DNA of 64,000 bases, taken from NCBI RefSeq assembly GCF_017654505.1, contig NC_054535.1, positions 87,435,785-87,499,784 on the forward strand. Direction: 5' to 3'. The position numbers and the translations under genes are program-made. The stretch's first letter is position 1. Each line of letters starts with the position of its first letter. This document shows, piece by piece, positions 1-11,884 of the stretch. Origin of the DNA: Polyodon spathula (Eukaryota; Chordata; Actinopteri; Acipenseriformes; Polyodontidae). The notes under the pieces were generated by a model. The model made no database searches and was not told the origin of the DNA. It saw only the letters and a list, made by a program, of their open reading frames with translations.

Positions 1-1254
1 ATATAAATACATATGTGCCTTGTGTGTAGATACCGAAATGCATGTACCAAAATGCACAACATAGATAATTTGAGTTATAAACAAGAACACATAGATTGTT
101 ATAAAACAGACACTAATAACATATGAAATAAAACAGTCTACAGAACCAGAGAGGGGAATGTTGTGCAACCTTTAAAGTAACAAAAATAAAAACAATGACT
201 TTGTCTCTTACAAATATGAACAGATATTTTAATCCTTTTATTAAAAAAAAGATGGTGCAATGAATTATGCATGGAAAGGACAGTGAATTATGAACACACT
301 AGCATCTTCAGTGTAATTTTAAAATGCAAACATAATAGGTTTAAAAGCGGGTATTGTTTTTAATAACAGTACTTGCTTACATTGATATTTGTCAGTACAG
401 TACATCTTCATTGTTTCTCCAGATATGCATAAATAAGAAAATAAGTAGTTACATTAGATTAGATACAAGAGAATTCATGGCTACCAATAGGGTATTTAGT
501 CCAATTAGCTTTTGTTACATCTCACCAGGATTAATGTGGATATTTAATCAAATTTGCATAGACTATACAGTTACCTTAACATGAAAAAAAAGTTTGACTT
601 TCAAAGCTTCTCTCCTACAATAACTTTGCATTACATAGTATGGGCAATTTCATGCAACATTTGGGTTCTCAGTGGACCAAACTAATTATTTTTAACAAAT
701 CCTTTAAATAGACCAAATTACCAGTTACAGAAAAAAATGAATTAGAGAAATGAAAATGACAGAAAGAATGTCCTTGATTTACACACATTGCATTTGAACA
801 AGACCAATCATATTGACTCAATGTGCTGGGATAACAATTGAGAACGCAACAAGCAATTTAATTAATTTTGAACCCTGTAGTTTTGAGGGTCTGATTAGAA
901 GAATGATGTTTATCTAAAACGACTGGAATTTACAATTTGTACATTTTAAAACTACATCCAATATACAGTGAGGTAGGCTGAGTGACAATAATCTTGATAC
1001 TAGTTAATTCAAAGCAAGCATGAATAAATTAAGATAAGGAGCTTCCCCCTGAATTTTATAATGATGTCTTGCTGTTTGTTCTCAATGAACCACAATGGTT
1101 TTGAAAAAGGACTAATTCCCAGATAAACAGAACATGCTTATTTCTACAATGTAACTGTCTAACAGGCTCTATTCTTCTCTTAATGTTTAGTTCTTATGTT
1201 TGCTTTTGTACAACAGATTCATTAGAGCTATGAACAGAATGGGTTGAATGGGTT
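1..1254. other. Unannotated AT-rich DNA
   Basis: I see no gene, transposon terminus or recognisable RNA here. The short open frames have no family signature, and the sequence is ordinary AT-rich fish-type intergenic DNA. Confidence 0.5.
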
Positions 1255-1271
1255 TAATATATATATATAGA

Positions 1272-1336
<65 letters not shown>

Positions 1337-1339
1337 TTT
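1255..1339. repeat. (AT)n microsatellite followed by a T tract
   Basis: An interrupted AT dinucleotide run of about 60 bp passes directly into a run of about 20 T. The small open frame that reads through it on the minus strand is an artefact of low complexity. Confidence 0.95.
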
Positions 1340-1497
1340 AACATTTAAACAAATATTGACTTGGTGGAAGGTTAGATACTGGCTCAAACAATCAGGATGC
1401 AGGGAATCCAGTATGTAACTGATTGGTGAAGATGACTGTAAAGTGTAAAGTCTCTATCCTTTTATTAAGCTCGAAATCATTCACCACTACTAGCTGA

Positions 1498-1530
<33 letters not shown>

Positions 1531-3432
1531 TAAAGAATCCAAACAGCTCTTGTAGTGAACCAAAAAATATAGAAAACACAGCCCAACAAGATAAGGAGAG
1601 AAAGAAGCTTATGCAACCAGTGCAATAGATTCATATTTAACTCTCATTTTTACTTAACACTGTGAGAGTATTTTAAATAAACATTCATTAAATCATCCTA
1701 TCAAGCGCCACACAATATTTTTTTTTAATATGTACCTGAAATTTTCAGACACCGCAAGGATTTTGGAATGAGTCCTATTTGTGTTTTTGTTGCAGTCATT
1801 GAAGGATTAATCTAGTTGTCCCTATCATATGATGCTGTGAATGCAACGATATACTGTTTATCAACTAATCAAAGAGGTTGTTATAGAAACATGTGTCAAA
1901 AGTTTATTTTACTATTATTAGCTAACCATTTGTTTAGAGATAATTCTGAAGATACAGTTTATAATAGAGTTAATGAACTCTGTGTCACTCCTTTACCAGC
2001 AGCTAATGATGATAGCAGTTATTAAGCGTGGTTAGCCCTTCTGGATTCCAATCACCCCTGCATGTCATTAACTGACACATTGGTCATTCATATTTATTTA
2101 TACATCACAAAAAGAAATATTAGGGTTGATGTGGGACCTTTTCCCTATACACTGAGTTTTAGCTAGATAGTAGAGCATTACTATTAATTGTTTCATTCCA
2201 TTTCAGCTTCAAATTACATCTCTTACACCTCATATTTATTAAGCAGCCTCATGCTTTCATGACGTAGTACAAACCTTGTTGATTAAGGGTACGTGAACAG
2301 TTAAAAGCTCATGATGAGAAACATGGCCTGCCTTGTTTTAACATCATGCCTGCTTTCATCTGTTTATAATTAATATGTACCTTCTTATTCAGAACGCAGA
2401 TTTTTTCTTCAAAAGTGGTCATCACTCAAATACTTCCTAGAGGGCAAAAAAATATTATTGATTTGACCTTTTTCTAGAAAAATCTGGTTATGTTTTAATT
2501 CTTGTTTTAAAATTAGTCTTAAACAACAATTGTTTACACTCGCTGGAAAATTTGAGAATTTTAAAATGCTTTTTGTAAACTACTAAAACATTTGAAGCTG
2601 AGTTGAGTGGGTACAAAGTTATTTTGAAATGTGGTCACTCAGTTTTTAAGTTGGCAGTTTTAAGGGTTTCAAAATCTATAACAGCCACCTACATTTTACT
2701 GTATTAATCTGTAATACAGCAAAAAAATATTTTAAACCTGTCAAGGACAACCAGAAGCTAGTGAAAGCTAATAGCCATTGTAACAGGGTGACGGTACTAA
2801 AGCATGTCTGGCCTCCTCACTTTAGGTGGCACTTATGTCAACTGCAGGCTTCCCTCACATGGATGGTTGAGATAGCCCTTTAAGGCCGACATCTTTGTGA
2901 GGTCAGGTAAGTTAGCTACAATGATGTAACTTTCTCTGGCTGGCCATGTTGGTAAGGAGCCATACTTGTAGTCTATAGGTCCAGGCTGATTGGAGAGGTG
3001 GAGTATTGTTTTACTTTGTACCTCACCACAGGCTTATTCCTGGGGATAGCCATGCGCTTAGAGTGGAGGAAATAAGGATTGGGAAAAGGGGACTCTGAAA
3101 CCTGTCCTGAAAGGATTTTAGAGACAAAACGTAATAAGACTCCTCCCTGGAACATTACACCAACCGGACTGCCTTTGGCTTGTTTAGATTTACACCACCC
3201 ACTCAATATTTTCAACTATGCAAGTTAAATAATGTATGTAGACTTTGTTGAAACCTGCAAAAAAAGATTTTCCCCGTTTTAATTTAGGATGTCACTCTTG
3301 GGAGGTTAGTTTATCCAAAAGAACAAAGAGACATATTTTCAGATGTTACACCTTTGAACATATGGAATATAATTTCTGCAAGGTATCACTATATACTTAA
3401 TAGTAGATTTGAAAGGCTAAGAATATGTAAGA
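1340..3432. other. Unannotated DNA with a 30-bp T tract
   Basis: No gene or transposon signature is seen. A T homopolymer occupies 1500-1529. The open frame around 2973-3215 on the minus strand has no family match that I recognise and no splice context, so it is left uncalled. Confidence 0.5.
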
Positions 3433-3790
3433 TGGGTTCCCCAAGTATCTCAGCTGGCAAAGTCACATCCATGTGGGGTGTTGGGCGATTCATACAGTCA
3501 GGGGTGTGCACATTTGCATCCTGACTGCTAAATTCTAGTAATTACTGGAGATTCCACAGAGAGCATAATATTGGCTCTGGTGCTCCTGTGGGTGAGGGTA
3601 GTAATTATTTTACTCACCTGACTTCCTCACTCCTGTCCAGGCTCCCAGTAAGCACAAGTAGAAATGTATGGAGCTAGCCTTTATCCACCAGTGACTGGTA
3701 GACTGCTGACATTCGCTCTCAAGCTTATCGGTGCAAAGAGGCTTGGTGGTGAAACAAACGGGGTTAAAATAATAATAATTAGAACAAAAA
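3433..3790 (+). mobile_element. Candidate tRNA-derived SINE
   Basis: The 5' part resembles a tRNA-like RNA polymerase III promoter. It has an A-box-like stretch (tatctcagctggcaaagtc, around 3445) and a degenerate B-box-like stretch (catttgcatcctgact, around 3509) about 55 bases later. A tRNA-unrelated body follows, ending near an A/T-rich simple tail (aaaataataataatt, around 3767). This order is the layout of fish tRNA-derived SINEs. The B box is mutated from the GGTTCGAATCC consensus, so the copy is old. Family assignment is inference. Confidence 0.45.
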
Positions 3791-4288
3791 GGTTAGGAAA
3801 GGTGAGTTCAGACATGACGATTACATTTTAGTTTTCAAACGCTGCAATTTTTTGATTCCTCTCAGAAAATTTGGTTTTGTATCTACCTCAAAATGTAGTC
3901 TTAGGTCTGGTATGCCAATGGTACATATTGAATTTTTTCAGGATTCTTCACCACTGAAGAATGCCATTTCCCTCAGATATCAACAGAATGAATGAATGGC
4001 ATATACAGTTTCAGTCCAGGTTTTGAAATGTATTCAACTTGAATGCTATACCCTTTTATTGCATCAACTAAGATATATTATGTCTGCAGAATAACTCGAA
4101 ACATGTTTCTCAACTAGCCAGGAAAGCAGTTCTGAATTAATTTAAGACATTATTTTCCTTGAGGACTTGTCAAGACAAATATCTGACATTTTTCACCCCG
4201 GTTACCATGAATGAAAATTGGCTCATGTGAATGACTGCAAAACATTCTCTTATCTTTCATTTTGATTTAAAGTTAGAATACAGCTTTT

Positions 4289-4314
4289 GGGGGGGGGGGG
4301 GGGGGGGGGGGGGG
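4289..4314 (+). repeat. Poly-G tract, 26 bp
   Basis: An uninterrupted run of 26 G lies in otherwise AT-rich DNA. Such a run can form G-quadruplex DNA, and its length is likely to be unstable or miscalled. Confidence 0.95.
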
Positions 4315-4633
4315 ATAAAAAAATAGATTTTTGCTAAAGTACCACATTCATTTGCCATATCAAATAGTATTAGTTTCATTTCAACTACAAAGTAAAATAA
4401 AGAGGACACAGAAACTAATCATTAACATAAAAAGTATAACTATTGTTATAATTATAAAATTATATTGATAGTATTATTTCCAAGCAGTATATCATTTGTA
4501 CTCAAATTGAATATAAAGAAAAAAAACGACAACTCCCATTAGCAAAATCCAAATCCGTAGCAGATATTTAATAATAAAGTAATAAATTATTCTTGCAAAT
4601 ACTTTTGAAAAAATAATCTTTTTATTGAAATCG

Positions 4634-4638
<5 letters not shown>

Positions 4639-4670
<32 letters not shown>

Positions 4671-4695
4671 ATATATATATATATATATATATATA
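4639..4695. repeat. (AT)n microsatellite
   Basis: Alternating AT over about 56 bp, with one short interruption (atct) in the middle. Confidence 0.95.
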
Positions 4696-5484
4696 CTATA
4701 TCACGTAATATTTGTAGTGCAATATAAATCATTTAGAAATGTATAAGGGGTAAGCATAAAAAGAATTAATTATTTTGTTATTTGTACAAAAGGAAACTGA
4801 CCTTGGAAAACCCATCAGCGTGGGGCGGAGGGATTTGAGCCATAAAAAGGTTGAATGAGCAAATTGTACATGGTAGTGTACATAATGTGCAAACTGAGAT
4901 TTTACCAACAGCTGGGAGAAATTTAAATCAAAGGTCTGTGCGCCTCTAAGGAAGGATAAATGTCAGAAAATAAAACAAATGCTGCCCAAAAGCTTGGTAT
5001 TAAAACAAAAATTTAAGGCACCATGCTAACGCAGCGCCTTCTATGAGGTGTCATTTTAACGTGGTATAAAAGCCCAATCGTTAACGTAGGTAATGTAGGT
5101 TTTTTTGCAACCCTTTGTCAGTTTGAGAGCCAGATAGAGCAGGCTTAGTGCCATATCTGTCCAATAATTTTGGTCCAATAAGACCCCCATGGATTTCCCC
5201 ATTTTCACACATTTGATTTGCTGCCACCATTTTCATGTGGCGATAAAAAATAAGCTAATCGGCCCTGAGTTTTTCCATCTTTCACATGTTTATCAACAGA
5301 TGAATAATATGTATTAATTGAAGAGGAAAGCACAGAGATGATAATGATTATATTGTTGTTGTTTTTTTTTTTTACATTTACTTTGCAGTTATTGATGTTA
5401 TAGTGATGTTGCAGACCTACCTACCAATCCTGTGCAGATGAAGACAGTAGCACTGAGCTAGTAAGGGTAGTAACAATGAGCTAT

Positions 5485-6020
<536 letters not shown>

Positions 6021-6025
6021 ATAGT

Positions 6026-6969
6026 ATGATAGTATAATGGTATACTATAGTGTATTAAGGCTATAGCTTCATATATATGTTGGCCAGTAGTCTATACAAT
6101 AAATACATGAATAAATAAATAAATAAATAAAATATAAATATTGTGTGTTCTCAAAAACAAATCTATTGAAGCATGGCCAATGTATTTGGGCTAACGGACA
6201 GGTCTGGCTTCTATTGTACTTATTTATTTATTTTCACAAATATGTAAAAGAAAATGGGATAACATGACCAAATCAATGTGTGCCCTATAAAAAACAAAAA
6301 AAACATATACATAAAATATAAAATGGGCATCATATCATACGCCCAGTACAATTATAGGCTATAAAAGTGTAAATGAGACAAACCTTTAATATACATTAAT
6401 GTTTGTACTATTTATTGGGGTTTTTACTATTTAACCCTGCGTCTTTACATACCAGAAGTCTGTCTCAGGTATCATTTGGGGGTTCCAACCAAATCCCTAT
6501 TAGAAATAATTTTGATACCCTCTCAATCTAAAACTAGTTGATTAAAGAATCAGGCGTGATTTGTAGTTCTTGCCTGTCTAAATGTATGAACGCCCTACTG
6601 TGAAGTCTAACATTAAGTTCTGTGATTTTTCTTTTTTAAATTTATATTCAAATAGACTGCATAAATATACACATGTCCTGCAGTAAAATACTTGTTTACA
6701 TAATGAAGAGTAAAATTAAAAATGAATATAATCTGTGAGTTACAGGGCATAACTGGACAGTACTCTTATTTTATGGACTGTAATAGTATTTTTAAAGTGT
6801 TAAAATAGTGTAATTTCTACCTCTTTTCTAGGTACAGTATTAGATTTTACAGTAGGTACATCTATAAATCAGCATACTGTATTACCCTCCACACTTATCT
6901 GGACCTATGTAATGCCATGGTAAACAGGCTTTACTGTACAATGCTAGATGCAGTAAGTCTATAGTAAAT
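6026..6969. other. Unannotated AT-rich DNA
   Basis: No gene or transposon end was recognised. A short (AATA)n run lies around 6098-6131. Confidence 0.5.
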
Positions 6970-7029
6970 TTAGCTATGTTTGATACAGTACATTCTTACT
7001 AAATAGAAACAGGTTGTTCTGTGGTGCAA

Positions 7030-8540
7030 ATGATTGTAAGTGCAATGAAAGTGGGAGTCAGGTTTGCTAAATTAGAGCTATTGGAATCAAAGGGAAAGGG
7101 TCCAGCACTCATGGGCAGAAATTGTATGTGTGAAATTAAATTGGACTGGTCCCAAGTAAACAGCTTAACTGATGCAATTTGAAAAATGTGTGAAAAATGC
7201 TGAGCCGTTTTTAGTACGGATCCTGGATTAGCCATGTCCTTTAAAGCAAAACTGTATGTCTAACACATTACTACCAAAGTTTTGCGAAGCGAGACCCATG
7301 CTGCATGCATTCAAAGAGGCTGTCAATCATCACAGAAATGCTGATGCGTTGTCCCGTTTGCTGATCAAAATCGAGTCAACAGGCTGTAATCCAGTAATCC
7401 TGTAATCCAGTGTCATTTCTGGATGAATTACCCTTTTCCGGTCAAGACAGCTTCAGATAAACTAAAACTGAAACAGATCCTGTTAGCGAAGGTAAAGCGC
7501 TTTACTGTTACTGTGTGGAAAAAACCATTGTTACTGATGAAGAATTTAAACTGTTTGCACACCAAAAAACTGAGATAACAGTGGAAAATTAGTTTTATGG
7601 GGTTTTAGAGTGATAGTGCCCAAGGCATGTAGACAGCAATTATTACATGTGCTGCAAGAGAATCGTTAGGGAATTGTAAAGCCCTAACAGTCTCTGTAAG
7701 TCGCCTTGGATAAACGTGTCTGCTAAATAATAATAATAATAATAAAAAAAAAAAAAAAAAATAATAATAATAATAATAATAATAATAATCTTTAGTTATT
7801 TTTGGTGGTCTGGTTTAGATGTTGAAATAAAGCACATGAAGTGGCCAGCAAGACCGTGGCAAAGGCTTCACATTGACTTTGCTGAAAAGAATAAGGAAAA
7901 ATTCTAGTCCTGCTTGATTCTTGTATAGATGGCCTTAAGAAGTACATATGTTGAACACTACTGCTGAGAAAACCACTGAGGTCCTGCTAAATTTGTTTGC
8001 AACATATGGTTTGCCAGAGGAGATCATCTCTGACAATGGACCACAATTTATTGTAGTAGAGAAATTTTTTTTTGCAGAGAAATTTAGTGAAGCACACCAA
8101 AACGCTTCTCTAGCACCCAACAACAAATGGTGCTGCGGAAAGACAACTGCAGAGTTTTAAGAGAGTTCTGAATAAAAACACAGGCTCAGATTGGTCATTA
8201 TAGCACTGTGTGGCTAATTGTCTGTTTAATTATATAAATACCCTGCATGCCACAACTGGGAAAACACCAGCAGCATTTTTTCTTAAAGACGAGTTTACAC
8301 CAGATTGTCACTTATTACACCTGATTTAGCCAGCGAATTTCAAACTAAGAAAATGGGGGTATATGAAAAATAAAACGCACAACAGACAGGGCCAACATGA
8401 AGATTCTTCCCATATCAGGCTGTACTGGTAAGAAATTATCATGGGGGAGAAAAGTGGAACCCAGAGTGTTAGGTCCAGTAACATATTTGGGGGATATTAA
8501 TGGGAACTGGAGAACCAGGTGATTGAGAAAGGTAATCAAG
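7030..8540 (+). pseudogene. Ty3/gypsy-like pol remains (PR-RT-RNaseH-IN)
   Basis: Translated pieces match conserved blocks. GKGPALMGRN (about 7089) is the end of an aspartic protease domain. FSTDPGL followed by PKFCEARPMLHAF (7215-7312) is the start of RT. NHHRNADALSRL (about 7324-7360) is the C-terminal RNase H motif. IVPKACRQQLLHVL (about 7613) and FWWSGLDVEIKHMK (about 7800) flank the integrase zinc-binding region. PWQRLHIDFA (about 7850) opens the core and ISDNGPQF (about 8026) is the second catalytic block. Nearly all of the RT palm and most of RNase H are missing between 7312 and 7324. Several stop codons and at least two frame changes are visible. Confidence 0.85.
7686..7792 (+). mobile_element. 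SINE/LINE 3' tail inserted in the integrase region
   Basis: The stretch gtaagtcgccttggataaa, followed by a 'gtctgctaaa' block and a (TAA)n/A-rich tail, is the conserved 3' segment found in vertebrate V-SINEs and their partner LINEs. The same segment occurs in reverse orientation at the two LINE ends near 29,970 and 61,340. It interrupts the integrase zinc-binding region of the gypsy-like element, so it arrived later. Confidence 0.65.
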
Positions 8541-8803
8541 AGTTCATCTGTTTAGACAAGGAGTTTCGTAATCAATCTGAAAGAGAGATGGAGAAGTGGA
8601 AGGAAACTGAAGAAAATTCACAGATGGAAAATCAGAATGTTACAGTTCCTGTGACTCCTGTTGAAGATGTAAATGGTTGGCCTCGAATGCGCAATTAAAT
8701 CTCCTGAAAGGTTAAATCTGTAAATACAAAGATAATATAAATCTCATGCTATATTCTTTAAAAAAAAAAAAAAAAAAAAGTTTTCAAATGGAAAGGAGGG
8801 AAG

Positions 8804-9147
8804 TGTTATGTTTGATACATTCTTACTAAATAGAAACCTGTTGTTCTATGGAGCAAAATGCAATGAATGCATATAATTCAACTGTGCAATAAGTTGTGAA
8901 TGTAATGCATCCTGATTGGTTGGAGGGATTTTTACCCATGCTAGGCAGAGGTCATAAATAGGACAGCATGTTCTTTTAGCGCCAGAATACTACACAATGC
9001 AGAAGCGTGGAGAACCTACTGTGTGGAGAGCTATTGTTAAGTGCATAGTGAGTCCTAGTTAACTTGTTGACTCCTTTCTTAGCCAACTTACAAGCTGTTG
9101 GTAAATACATATAATTTTATAAATGCTCCATAGTTGAGTGACTGACA
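8804..9147 (+). repeat. 3' LTR of the decayed gypsy-like element
   Basis: Begins TGTTATG directly after a purine tract and ends CTGACA, so it has TG...CA termini over about 344 bp. Its first 55 bp or so match 6970-7030. The 3' boundary rests on the terminal CA alone, because no clean target duplication was found. Confidence 0.6.
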
Positions 9148-9273
9148 GTAATATATTTTACAGTTTGAAGGCTATATTTACCTGACATATTAATGGTTCA
9201 TCTTTAAATAGACACCACCTGCCTAGTCAATAATGAAGCCAAGGAAAAGTTGCTCTAGGAAAGGTTGGGGTTA

Positions 9274-9573
9274 CGGTACACTTACCTCACACACTCAAAA
9301 ATTCTACCAAATGTTGGCTCGTTAAGCTTTAATAGGTCATTTTAAGACAAATAAAGTGAGGAAAATACAGAAATTATGAATTTATTTATGAAATCTAGGT
9401 TAAAAGGTTACTGCATATTACCTTTTAGTTCAGGGAGGTAATACGCAGTAATGTTTTCACCTATATTTTATAATTTCTGTATATTCCTCAATTTACTGTT
9501 CTTAAAATGACCTATTAAAGCTTAATAAATTGGCAGAATGTTTTAATTTTGACTGTGTGAGTTAAGTGTACCA
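9274..9573. repeat. Long hairpin repeat (MITE-like)
   Basis: The left arm (about 9274-9422) and right arm (about 9436-9573) are inverted copies of one another. Shared blocks include 'ggtacactta', 'aagctttaataggtcatttt' and 'atacagaaattat'. The loop is short. An 11-bp direct repeat (aaagttgctct) sits outside both arms at 9246-9256 and 9579-9589. Such a near-complete palindrome is typical of foldback MITEs. I cannot name a family. Confidence 0.65.
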
Positions 9574-9589
9574 TATCCAAAGTTGCTCT

Positions 9590-9893
9590 TTGTTAGGCAA
9601 CAGGCAATCAGAAACAAAGCCTCTGGGGAAGGCCCTGCCCCTTTAGTGCAATGTTGCTAACCAGGAAGACAACAACACGAAAGACACAGAGAAGGCTCAG
9701 CCTACTACACAGACCCAAAGACAGAGCCATGGTGACTACAGCACAAACAACACACAGACACCTGGAGTGCATACAGAACAAGGAGAACAAACACAATTCA
9801 ACTATTTACAGTAAGCAAACCATCAGCGATGATTCCCCAACAGTCCCATCTTCCTTTGCGGCAACTATTTACATAATGTCGGGTCTTCTGAGA
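9590..9893. other. Unannotated DNA
   Basis: Short open frames exist on both strands, but none shows a recognisable domain. The block may belong to whatever element carries the adjacent repeat copy. Confidence 0.4.
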
Positions 9894-9994
9894 AGGGTAT
9901 AACTGCATCCTACAGCTCCTTTCTGGTAATTCATGTCTCATAGCTCTTCTGTGGTAGCGAAAGTTGAAGTTGTCACATGGCATGTGGTGGGCGG
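9894..9994 (-). repeat. Dispersed 100-bp repeat, copy A
   Basis: The reverse complement matches 11785-11884 at about 90% by eye. Both copies contain 'ccatgtgacaact', 'cgctaccacagaagagct', 'accagaaaggagctgtagg' and 'tgcagttataccct'. The family is unknown. Confidence 0.75.
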
Positions 9995-11149
9995 TATCGC
10001 CCGTGTGGCATAGCAGTTGTATAAACAAGGGAGTAAAGCATCAAGATAAACAAAAAACAATCCGGGGGATAATTTCGCTGAAAAGTAAAACAGTGTTTTT
10101 ACTAATCACCAACAGAAATGCATTCATCGCCATGCTAATTCGAAAGTAATATGTGTAATATTAAAATTCTGTTGTACTTTAGCTTCTATGAACGAGTTGT
10201 GTTTAATGCCACTGTATTGAAATTTAAGTTGTGCTGGCTTTATTCCTGTGCCTCACTTGTACTTACTGCTAAATTGTACTGTTTGTATTTTCGGATAACT
10301 GTGAACTTTTACACTTTTAATGCTGCTATTTTGCTACTTATAAATCTCTTTATTTATACTGTGCTTGTCAATAAACTACCAGCTGAATGTGGTATTTAAC
10401 AGGATAATGATATATGTGATTTTTGATATAGTGATAGATGCAGTCTCTCATGTTTCAAATGCGTGCGTTGGTATTTCATGTAATTGCTTTTATCTATGCT
10501 TATTTTTATCTACATACATTTTGTACCATATATTGTTGGTTTTTGTTTCCTTTCTCTGGCAGATGATCTTTGCTATAACGTGTGTCCGATTTAACTGAAC
10601 CCTTACAACACCCCCGCCCCCCTCCACCAGAAAGCAGGATGGATTTTGTTATAGCAGCCTTTCAGAAAGCAGGATGGGATTTGTTGTAGTCGCCCTTCAA
10701 GATTTTAATAGTTCCTACATAGATATATTGAAAGGAATGGATTGTGTAAAAACTCTTTATTGTATGTCACCACCAATACCATTATCATTTTAAACTTCAG
10801 AAAATTTGTAACGCTATTCTTGGAGCTATTACCAGTGCTCAGTTAATATTTGAATCTGTTGTTTTGTAGAATGTATCACTGCATGCTCCCTAAATACCTA
10901 ACAGTGTTCATTGGTTTTGTTGACAACATTAACGAGACAGTTTAAAACATTCCAGCAGAAAAAAGTAAACAATATGCAATTGAGAACTTTACTGAATATA
11001 AATAGTCATTTGTGCTTTACAAAAATTTGCAATCATTTATTAATTCCAGTCGATCATAAAATTTCAACATGCCCAGTTTTAGCTTGCACACCTCTGGTGC
11101 AAGAACTTTTTTTAAAAAAATTATGTATGGCAAAAAACAGAAGGAATAG

Positions 11150-11183
<34 letters not shown>

Positions 11184-11784
11184 ATAAATACCAAAAATAC
11201 AAATAGAAGAAAACCTTCAAGTTTGAAGGCCCAAACTATATTTTTAAAGTATTACAGAAGTTTTTCCAGGGATTATTTATTGGATTATCTACCAAAGTCA
11301 GTTATGACTGATGCCACACCCTTAAGCAGGGAAATGGATTCTAGTTAGCTGGTTGCTGTTATTATTGCTAACGATGACAAGGTATAAATATGAAAATGAA
11401 ATACTGAAAATCTTCTTTAATCTAATTTATGTAGATCAAGTCGGTTGTTGTAATAAAAATTTACGAAATAAAATTTAATTAGCTATTGATAAACATATAA
11501 ATTGTTAGTGTCTAAGCGTGACAATGGCTACAGCAAAATTCAATTTACAAACATTCAAACTCTCACGTAGCAGTTTAATAAAACACATACTGTATGTATG
11601 TAACTAATACAAGTCTGTTTTAGTAAATTGCCTATTGATAAACATATTCATAAACGGCATTTAAGCGGGATAATACTTAGAAAAAAACATACATTTACGC
11701 AGCTTTAAAAACCAAATGTATCACTCACAGAATCTTCCTCAGGCATCTTCAGTTTGCTGTGGTACAAATACAAGAATCAGAATA
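9995..11784. other. DNA between two inverted repeat copies
   Basis: No domain was recognised. Near 10628-10701 a segment of about 37 bp containing 'agaaagcaggatgg' is tandemly repeated. A 'caataaa' polyadenylation-like signal lies at about 10370 and a (TG)n run at about 11157-11183. The 145-residue open frame at 10911-11348 on the plus strand is not recognised and runs through the simple repeat, so I do not call it a gene. Confidence 0.4.
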
Positions 11785-11884
11785 CACCCACCACTTACCA
11801 TGTGACAACTCCAACTTCCGCTACCACAGAAGAGCTGAAAGACATGAGCTACCAGAAAGGAGCTGTAGGCTGCAGTTATACCCT
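11785..11884 (+). repeat. Dispersed 100-bp repeat, copy B
   Basis: This is the inverted partner of 9894-9994 (about 90% identity by eye). Two reading frames stay open across both copies. That fits an old coding origin, but I do not recognise the protein. Confidence 0.75.

Larger units (their letters stand above)
3791..5484. other. Unannotated DNA with G and AT tracts
   Basis: No gene is recognised. The stretch holds a 26-base G homopolymer (4289-4314) and an interrupted AT array (about 4639-4695), listed separately. The rest is AT-rich DNA without a visible terminus or motif. Confidence 0.5.
6970..9147 (+). mobile_element. Decayed Ty3/gypsy-like LTR retrotransposon
   Basis: A fragment of about 60 bp at 6970-7030 matches the start of the 3' LTR (8804-9147). 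It shares 'atgtttgatac' and 'cattcttactaaatagaaac'. Between them lie pol remains in the Ty3/gypsy order: protease end, RT start, RNase H end, integrase zinc-binding part and integrase core. A purine-rich tract (about 8791-8803) abuts the 3' LTR, as a polypurine tract should. The copy carries stops, frameshifts, a large internal deletion and a SINE-tail insertion, so it is inactive. It is an endogenous retroelement, described here only as found. Confidence 0.85.
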
